Assembly: GCA_902603555.1 (NCBI GenBank)
Contig: CACKVD010000009.1
Span: 1-41,007, forward strand
Source of the DNA: an uncultured Pelagibacteraceae bacterium
GTDB taxonomy: Bacteria; Pseudomonadota; Alphaproteobacteria; Pelagibacterales; Pelagibacteraceae
Reading direction: 5' to 3'
Length of the DNA stretch: 41,007 nt
Positions 36,125 to 41,007 of the stretch are shown here, in pieces. Numbering within the stretch: position 1 is the stretch's first letter; each line of letters begins with the position of its first letter. A program made the position numbers and the translations under genes. The notes under the pieces are model-generated. The model made no database searches. It was given only the letters and a program-made list of their open reading frames with translations, and was not told the DNA's origin.

Positions 36125-37261
36125 TTAGTTCTTTTTAGCAGGAGCAGCTTCTTCTTTTTCAGCTACTTTCTTCTCTTTTTCAATTTTTTCTGGACTTAAT
36201 GGATTTCCTTCAATTTTTTTAGAAATCACACCAGCTTTTTCCCTAATTGCCATTTCAATTTCTGCAGCAACTTGTGGATTTTGAGCTAAATAGACTTTTG
36301 CGTTTTCTCTTCCTTGTCCAATTTTCTCTCCTTTATACGCATACCATGCACCTGATTTTTCAATAATATCAGCCTTAGCTCCTAGGTCTACTAATTCACC
36401 CATTTTGCTAATTCCTTTTCCATACATTAAGTCAAATTCAACAACTTTAAATGGTGGTGCAACTTTATTTTTAACTACTTTCACTCTAGTAGAGTTACCA
36501 ATAATTTCATCTTTATCTTTGATGGCACCAATTCTTCTAATGTCCATTCTTACAGATGAATAAAATTTAAGTGCATTTCCACCTGATGTTGTTTCAGGGC
36601 TTCCAAACATAACTCCAATTTTCATTCTAATTTGGTTAATGAAAATCATCATTGTGTTTGTGTTTGAAATTGAACCAGTTAATTTTCTTAAAGCCTGACT
36701 CATTAATCTTGATTGAAGACCTACGTGATGGTCACCCATTTCACCTTCAATTTCAGCTTTTGGAGTTAATGCTGCAACTGAGTCAATTACAATTACTGAA
36801 ATAGAGCCTGATTTTACTAGAGTATCTGCTATTTCTAAAGCTTGCTCGCCCGCATCTGGTTGAGAAATTAATAATTCTTCAGTATTTACTCCTAATTTTT
36901 TTGCGTAAACTGGATCCAAAGCATGTTCGGCATCAACGAATGCACAAATTCCACCAGCTTTTTGTGCTTCAGCAACTACTTGTAAAGCTAATGTTGTTTT
37001 TCCAGAAGATTCTGGTCCGTAAACTTCTATAATTCTTCCTTTAGGCAAACCACCTATTCCTAGAGCTAAGTCTAAGCTTAAAGATCCTGTAGATATCGAC
37101 TCGATATCCATAGCTCTTTTTTCGCCAAGCTTCATAACTGAACCTTTTCCAAAATTGTCAGTTATCTGGCTGATAGCAGCATCTAATGCCTTATTTTTTT
37201 CTTTGATGTCCATTTCTTGATCTTTAGTAGATTTAACTACTTTTAGGTTATTTTTCGTCAT
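36125..37261 (-). CDS. recA: Recombinase A
   Basis: Strand-exchange ATPase and LexA/UmuD co-protease. It has the Walker A motif GPESSGKTT (82-90), [17 protein letters not shown], the Walker B region [26 protein letters not shown], the L2 loop region [19 protein letters not shown] and [14 protein letters not shown]. At 378 residues it is slightly longer than E. coli RecA because of extended N- and C-terminal tails; the last 25 residues are Lys/Glu/Ala-rich. A Shine-Dalgarno AGAGG precedes the ATG by about seven bases, and a LexA-type box lies 50 bases upstream, pointing to SOS control. Confidence 0.97.
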   Translation of the reverse strand: MTKNNLKVVKSTKDQEMDIKEKNKALDAAISQITDNFGKGSVMKLGEKRAMDIESISTGSLSLDLALGIGGLPKGRIIEVYGPESSGKTTLALQVVAEAQKAGGICAFVDAEHALDPVYAKKLGVNTEELLISQPDAGEQALEIADTLVKSGSISVIVIDSVAALTPKAEIEGEMGDHHVGLQSRLMSQALRKLTGSISNTNTMMIFINQIRMKIGVMFGSPETTSGGNALKFYSSVRMDIRRIGAIKDKDEIIGNSTRVKVVKNKVAPPFKVVEFDLMYGKGISKMGELVDLGAKADIIEKSGAWYAYKGEKIGQGRENAKVYLAQNPQVAAEIEMAIREKAGVISKKIEGNPLSPEKIEKEKKVAEKEEAAPAKKN

Positions 37262-37310
37262 TTTTAGCCTCTTTTTTTAATTTTTTTAACACTCGAATCA
37301 TAGAATAAAT

Positions 37311-37325
37311 GTACACATTTTGTTC
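37311..37325 (-). promoter_or_regulatory. Near-consensus SOS box upstream of recA
   Basis: On the minus strand GAAC-AAAATGT-GTAC, one base from the alphaproteobacterial LexA direct repeat GAAC-N7-GAAC. It lies 50 bases before the recA ATG and overlaps the spacer between TTGCTA (-35-like) and TACATT (-10-like, 16 bases apart). A perfect copy of the same motif sits at umuD in this window, which supports it. A repressor footprint would be needed to confirm it. Confidence 0.6.
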
Positions 37326-37368
37326 TCATTAGCAAGATTAATTTATTTTGATGAAAAAAGACCAAATA

Positions 37369-38664
37369 TTATCTGATTTTTAGATATTTGCTATTAAGCT
37401 GACCTACTGATTTAAGCAGGTTAAATTGAGACAAAATATAGTTTCTTTCAGAATCAGCTAATGAAATTTGTGCATTTAACAATAAAGAGTTGGATTGAAT
37501 AACTTCTAATGTAGTTCTATTTGAACCACTATTGTATTCGGCTACTATTCCCTCATTAGCAATCTCAGCAGCGTTAACTTGAGCTCTTACAGAATTCAAC
37601 AAACTTTTATTTGATTGATAATTAGACCAAGCACTAGCAACATCTGTTAGATTTTTTGTAGTCATATTATCAAGCAATAAATTTTTTTGTAATTCAATAC
37701 TTTTATTTTTTTTTAAAGATGCAATATTCTTTCCACCAGAAAAAAATGGCCAAGTAACTGTTGCTTTTAAAGTATCTTTTTCTCTTTCATCATAGGTTGC
37801 ACTTAGGTCGTCAGTTTTTGATCTATCGAAAGACAATTTAGCAGATGGTGCTAAATCAGATCTAGCACTTGTTGTGTCTTTTTTTGATTGTTCATACTCT
37901 AGTTGAGCTATTATTAAATCAGGATTATTTTTTTTTGATATCTCAATTGCAGAATTTAATTCATTAGGCAATGTTATTTCTATAATTGAAGATTTATCTA
38001 ATAATTCTGGATCGTTTAATTTACCAATAACATTTTCATAATTAAGTTTGCTTGTTAAAAAATCATTTTCAGCTTGTATCAGTTTTGCTTGAGCTCCTGC
38101 TAATGAGGATTCTGATTGTGCAACATCAGATAATGATATATTTCCTCTCTCAAGTCTTATCCTATCTGTTTCAACCTGACGGTCTAATAAATTAACATTA
38201 GATCTATTAATTTTAAGTTTTTCATTTGCTGCCAAGAGGCCTGTATAAGCTTGAATTGACTTATACAAAATATCTTGCTCTTTTTTTAAAAGTTTTGCAT
38301 TTGCTAAATCTATTCCTATTTTGCTTTTTGCTAATTCTGCCCCCCTTCCAAAATCAATTAATGTTTGTTCTATTGTTATTGATGTAACAGTTGGATCTAC
38401 ATTTGTAATAGAAGCATTAGAACCATCACGATTAGTTAATTTATCTGTTTCTTCCTCACTTTTACTACCACTTAAAGTAACAGTTGGAAGATAAGAGCCT
38501 TTTGAAATATTTAATTCTTGCTCTGAAATATATAAACTTTCTCTTTCAGCATTTAATTCAGGATTATTATTATAAGCTTTTTTAAGAGCAGCGGTAAAAG
38601 TTTCAGCACTTACACCAGAAAATAAAAAAAAATAACTAAGGGTAATTATAAAAAATTTTTTCAT
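37369..38664 (-). CDS. tolC: TolC-family outer membrane efflux protein
   Basis: 431 residues with a signal peptide (basic start, hydrophobic core, probable cut after SGVSA near residue 20). Two related halves of long helices and short strands follow, as in OEP/TolC trimeric channels: the first half contains TSITIEQTLIDFGRGAELAKSK and the second WPFFSGGKNIASLKKNKS. QVNAAEIANEGIVAEYNSGSNRTTLEVIQS closes it. It forms the outer-membrane exit duct for export systems whose inner-membrane partners are not in this window. Its start overlaps the glycerate-kinase-like gene by four bases. The 107 bases before recA hold the recA control region. Confidence 0.92.
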   Translation of the reverse strand: MKKFFIITLSYFFLFSGVSAETFTAALKKAYNNNPELNAERESLYISEQELNISKGSYLPTVTLSGSKSEEETDKLTNRDGSNASITNVDPTVTSITIEQTLIDFGRGAELAKSKIGIDLANAKLLKKEQDILYKSIQAYTGLLAANEKLKINRSNVNLLDRQVETDRIRLERGNISLSDVAQSESSLAGAQAKLIQAENDFLTSKLNYENVIGKLNDPELLDKSSIIEITLPNELNSAIEISKKNNPDLIIAQLEYEQSKKDTTSARSDLAPSAKLSFDRSKTDDLSATYDEREKDTLKATVTWPFFSGGKNIASLKKNKSIELQKNLLLDNMTTKNLTDVASAWSNYQSNKSLLNSVRAQVNAAEIANEGIVAEYNSGSNRTTLEVIQSNSLLLNAQISLADSERNYILSQFNLLKSVGQLNSKYLKIR

Positions 38665-39590
38665 TTTCTTTTATATGTTGCAGATTTTATTTGATGGTTA
38701 TTATTTAAATTAAAAATAATTGATGCATACTTAGGCATATATCTAAACATATTTTGAGTAATTCTTTGATAAGTCTGCATAAAGTTAATTACATCTCCTT
38801 TACTCATAATTTTAAGTTTTGAATTTCTTTTACTACTTAACCAAAGTTTACGTTCTTGTTTTAGTCTCCATTTTTGAAGTAAACTAAAGTTTTTTGCTTT
38901 TAAATATATTAAACAATTAAGTTGTGAATATAGGTTTTTATACTTTGATTTCAATTGTTGGTTCACGTATTTTCTCCAAATTTGCTTTTGATCTTTTATT
39001 TTTTCCATAGAATTAATTGTTTTCCTTAAAGAACTATTTTTTTCTGATTTTGCACCAACACACCATCCCTCAAAAATAATCACATCTGGTTTTTCATTTA
39101 AATTGTACCAATATTTTTTTTTAAATCTGTCATCAACCGCTTTATTAAAAGTTGGAAGTTTTAATCTTTTAAATTTCTTACTTTTTACTTGTTTAAAAAA
39201 ATTCAACATCATTTTAATATCATGGGTTCCTGGAACTCCTCTAGTTAAAAGCATTGAATGAATTTGATTAGATAAATTTACTCGTTCTTTTCTAGTTTTA
39301 TAAAAATCATCAATTGAAATTCTAAAAACTTTCAATTTAAAGTATTTTGTTAAAATTATTTTAATTAAAGAACTTATTGTTGTTTTGCCAGTTCCTTGAC
39401 CTCCTGCTAAACCCACAAAATAAGGTCTTTTTTTATCTGACTTTTTACTGATCCAGAAACATAATGGAATTAAGAATGACCTTATCATTCTTTCTTTATT
39501 TTTAAATTTATCAGCTTTTGTCTCTTGAGATTTAATAAACTTTAAACAATCTTTTTTAACCCTACCAAAGCATAAACTAAATTTTTGCAT
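38661..39590 (-). CDS. D-glycerate 3-kinase-like P-loop kinase
   Basis: 309-residue P-loop NTPase with Walker A GGQGTGKTT (63-71), ISIDDFYKTR, TRGVPGTHD, LPTFNKAVDDR and IIFEGWCVG. The combination of RGVPGTHD and FEGWCVG is typical of the plant GLYK / yeast Tda10 kinase family, which phosphorylates glycerate at the end of the photorespiratory-type pathway. The C-terminal half is basic and ends with FMQTYQRIT and a Phe-Arg-Tyr-Met-Pro segment, a common family tail. It is cytosolic. A role joining glycerate to central metabolism would suit an organism living on glycine and glycolate, but the substrate has not been shown. Confidence 0.85.
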   Translation of the reverse strand: MQKFSLCFGRVKKDCLKFIKSQETKADKFKNKERMIRSFLIPLCFWISKKSDKKRPYFVGLAGGQGTGKTTISSLIKIILTKYFKLKVFRISIDDFYKTRKERVNLSNQIHSMLLTRGVPGTHDIKMMLNFFKQVKSKKFKRLKLPTFNKAVDDRFKKKYWYNLNEKPDVIIFEGWCVGAKSEKNSSLRKTINSMEKIKDQKQIWRKYVNQQLKSKYKNLYSQLNCLIYLKAKNFSLLQKWRLKQERKLWLSSKRNSKLKIMSKGDVINFMQTYQRITQNMFRYMPKYASIIFNLNNNHQIKSATYKRK

Positions 39591-39595
39591 GAAGA

Positions 39596-39958
39596 TTATT
39601 TTTTATCTAAAGGATGATTTTGACCGTCGTTAACTGGGATATCTTTCATACCAAAAGTATCTATTTCATCAATACATCCTACATTAAATCCAGTCATTGC
39701 TGGATTGATCCTTGGATTGTGATGAGTATAAATTCCACATTCAGAACAAAAATAATGTTTAGCAACTTTTGAATGGAATTGATAAAGTTTTAATTTATCT
39801 CCACCTTTTACAATTTTAAAATCCTCATTTTTTACCATCGACATAATTGCTCCTTTTCTTTTACAAATAGAACAATTACATTTTATTACTTTGGCTAAAT
39901 CCCCATCTAAATTAATTTCTGCTTTAATAGCACCGCAATGACATGTTAATTTTTTCAT
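39596..39958 (-). CDS. GFA-domain zinc protein (DUF636)
   Basis: 120-residue glutathione-dependent-formaldehyde-activating-enzyme-like (GFA) domain. Zinc-binding cysteines are C6 and C8 (CHCG), C27, C29 and C32 (CNCSIC), and C71 and C74 (CSECG). The family binds zinc and has been linked to formaldehyde or other small thiol adducts, but most members are uncharacterised. It starts 18 bases downstream of the secreted lyase-like gene and ends 5 bases before the kinase gene. I see no specific substrate evidence. Confidence 0.88.
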   Translation of the reverse strand: MKKLTCHCGAIKAEINLDGDLAKVIKCNCSICKRKGAIMSMVKNEDFKIVKGGDKLKLYQFHSKVAKHYFCSECGIYTHHNPRINPAMTGFNVGCIDEIDTFGMKDIPVNDGQNHPLDKK

Positions 39959-39976
39959 AATTTTTTCTAATAATTA

Positions 39977-40717
39977 TTATTTCTTATTCTTTACAACAAC
40001 ATCGCTATAAGAAAAAGTTGTCGTACCTGTATCTCCAATCCTATATATACCAATTTTAATGTACGGTTTGTTTGGTCCATATGGTCCATCAGTTTTTTTT
40101 TTAGCTATTGGCACATCTAAATGTTGAACAACCAATTCACCATCCAAATAGTATCTTGCTGATATTTTCTTTCCTTTTTTATCATATTGAACGTCTGCTT
40201 TAAATTTTTTATTTTCTCCTGGTTTTAAATATACTTCGTATTTAAGTTGTTTGCACTTAGGTTTAAAGCATTCAGTACTATGTTGATTCCTTACTCTCCA
40301 GTCTTTTTGAACTGAAATCATTGAAGGGGGTTTTCCTGATGATCTTCCGTCGTGTATTTGAAAAAAATGAGAACGATATTGAGGAGCTCCAGAAGTTAAA
40401 ATCACTGCCTCAACAATTGTATTTCCTGGTGATAGTTTATGTGTAATTTCTTGTCTGCCAGAATACGGGTAACCACCAGAAGGTTTTTTGTCTGGTTTGC
40501 ATTTTCCAATTTCTCCTTTATCAAGCTTGAATGTAACACTCTCTACTTTGAATTCATTTTTGTTAAAACTTTTTTTTGGTTTTCCATTTACAATCAAAGC
40601 TTCTTTATCAACTAATCCACATGAAATTTTCCATTTATTTTGAACTTTCCATTTATCTGCCGCTGCATATGTTGAAGTAAAAAAAATAAAAAAGATTAAT
40701 GTTAAAAATTTTTTCAT
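39977..40717 (-). CDS. Secreted protein, possible polysaccharide-lyase (heparinase I-like) fold
   Basis: 246 residues with a signal peptide (MKKFLTLIFFIFFTSTYAAA, cut near 20). The mature chain is beta-rich and has YRSHFFQIHDGRSSGKPP, KWKISCGLV, and a C-terminal PYIKIGIYRIGDTGTT. The H-F-F-Q-x-H and K-x-G-I-Y-R patterns resemble concanavalin-like heparin/alginate-type lyase domains (PF14099 type), so a periplasmic or surface polysaccharide-binding or cleaving role is possible. It is basic and has four cysteines, with an SCGLV site near the N-terminus. The family call is tentative. It is divergent from umuD across 160 bases. Confidence 0.6.
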   Translation of the reverse strand: MKKFLTLIFFIFFTSTYAAADKWKVQNKWKISCGLVDKEALIVNGKPKKSFNKNEFKVESVTFKLDKGEIGKCKPDKKPSGGYPYSGRQEITHKLSPGNTIVEAVILTSGAPQYRSHFFQIHDGRSSGKPPSMISVQKDWRVRNQHSTECFKPKCKQLKYEVYLKPGENKKFKADVQYDKKGKKISARYYLDGELVVQHLDVPIAKKKTDGPYGPNKPYIKIGIYRIGDTGTTTFSYSDVVVKNKK

Positions 40718-40784
40718 CGGCTTTTACAAACTATCTCTGGTTGAGGTTATCCACAAGCATACAAAATGTAGTTTTGATGTTCAC

Positions 40785-40806
40785 CTTTTGATTCACTTTT
40801 GATTCA
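40785..40806. repeat. Tandem 11-bp repeat in the umuD upstream region
   Basis: CTTTTGATTCA is repeated twice without a gap (40785-40795, 40796-40806), one helical turn apart, and a third imperfect copy (TTTTGATGTTCAC) begins at 40772. It lies upstream of the umuD promoter. The phased spacing would suit a protein binding the same face of DNA, but no family motif is recognised. Confidence 0.7.
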
Positions 40807-40830
40807 GTTACAGACTCAAAATACAACCTC

Positions 40831-40859
40831 TTGCGTGTATTGTATAAATAGGCTATAAA
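40831..40859 (+). promoter_or_regulatory. Probable umuD promoter
   Basis: TTGCGT (40831-40836) and TATAAA (40854-40859) are separated by exactly 17 bases. Transcription would start near 40866, leaving a leader of about 12 bases. The SOS box at 40863-40877 then covers the start site, so LexA binding would block transcription directly. Confidence 0.5.
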
Positions 40860-40862
40860 ATA

Positions 40863-40877
40863 GAACAAAACAAGAAC
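40863..40877 (+). promoter_or_regulatory. Perfect SOS box (LexA site) at umuD
   Basis: GAAC-AAAACAA-GAAC matches the alphaproteobacterial LexA direct repeat GAAC-N7-GAAC exactly and abuts the umuD ATG at 40878. Chance occurrence in a window this AT-rich is not negligible, but the position at a known SOS gene makes it credible. Confidence 0.8.
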
Positions 40878-41007
40878 ATGAAACTAACTATTCCCTATTA
40901 TCTACATAAAGCTGGCGCTGGATTTCCATCACCTGCCACTGATTATATCGAAGAAGATATCGATCTAAACATGCATTTGATCAGAAATGTTCCAGCCACT
41001 TTCATTA
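40878..41007 (+). CDS. umuD: UmuD-like S24 peptidase (partial, 5' end)
   Basis: The first 43 residues of a protein continuing off the window. The sequence contains AGFPSPATDYIEEDIDLN and LIRNVPATF, which match E. coli UmuD (CGFPSPAADYVEQRIDLN) closely. The self-cleavage site would be Ala14-Gly15, with an N-terminal arm of only 14 residues against 24 in E. coli. After RecA-stimulated cleavage, UmuD' partners the UmuC polymerase for translesion synthesis; umuC would be expected downstream. The start ATG at 40878 follows a SOS box with almost no leader, so the Shine-Dalgarno is weak or absent. Confidence 0.9.
   Translation, partial: MKLTIPYYLHKAGAGFPSPATDYIEEDIDLNMHLIRNVPATFI

Noticed and set aside
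40747..40755. Perfect DnaA box TTATCCACA suggesting a replication origin
   Set aside because: It is a single copy; a 9-mer of this composition is expected about once or less in a window this size, and no box cluster, AT-rich unwinding element or origin-linked genes surround it.

Overview
The window comes from a compact, AT-rich alphaproteobacterial genome. It looks like the SAR11 / Candidatus Pelagibacter lineage: coding density is very high, many genes overlap by 1-8 bases, Lys/Ile/Asn/Phe codons dominate, a tandem glycine riboswitch precedes gcvT, TRAP transport and 5-oxoprolinase genes sit together, and LexA-type GAAC-N7-GAAC boxes are present. The lineage is inferred from gene content and composition only. 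I see no rRNA, tRNA, CRISPR array, insertion sequence or prophage, and no gene-free stretch reaches 300 bases.

Layout. 2-4525 (+): the end of fdhD, then an NAD-dependent molybdenum formate dehydrogenase made of a fused FdsG-FdsB electron-transfer subunit and the catalytic FdsA. 4531-5979 (+): SelO. 5981-8821 (-): a polytopic membrane protein (possible GT87-type glycosyltransferase), a DAO-family flavoprotein and TspO. 8846-9607 (+): a short-chain dehydrogenase. 9604-13336 (-): DUF3833 lipoprotein, CFA-like methyltransferase, DUF1365 protein and an FAD amine-oxidase-like protein, a set resembling the photo-oxidative-stress lipid-modification cluster of other proteobacteria. 13343-17696 (-): glycine cleavage gcvT-gcvH-gcvP behind a tandem glycine riboswitch with a visible promoter and start-codon switch.

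17887-24489: EamA exporter, 5-oxoprolinase pxpB/pxpC (-) and divergent pxpA plus a TPR protein (+), then a complete TRAP transporter dctP-dctQ-dctM (-), which together look like an uptake and hydrolysis module, possibly for 5-oxoproline. 24603-25214 (+): TerC/YjbE-type membrane protein. 25211-32079 (-): panB, guaA, a small TPR protein, a CBS-less guaB, rlmE, a glycosyltransferase-like protein, pssA and psd (phosphatidylethanolamine synthesis). 32152-33366 (+): icd. 33358-40717 (-): alaS, recA, tolC, a D-glycerate-kinase-like protein, a GFA-family protein and a secreted lyase-like protein. 40878-end (+): the start of umuD behind an SOS box.

How it fits together. The genes serve one-carbon and reduced-compound oxidation (formate dehydrogenase, glycine cleavage, flavoprotein oxidases), scavenging of amino-acid-like solutes (TRAP, Pxp), membrane lipid synthesis and modification (PssA/Psd, CFA-like cluster) and core information processing (AlaS, RecA, RlmE, GuaAB). 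The strongest regulatory observations are (1) a 12-base perfect complement between the glycine riboswitch and the gcvT Shine-Dalgarno/AUG region, (2) four lipid-modification-type genes following gcvP at only 6 bases, (3) LexA-type boxes at both recA and umuD, and (4) a perfect 13-bp stem-loop between dctP and dctQ.
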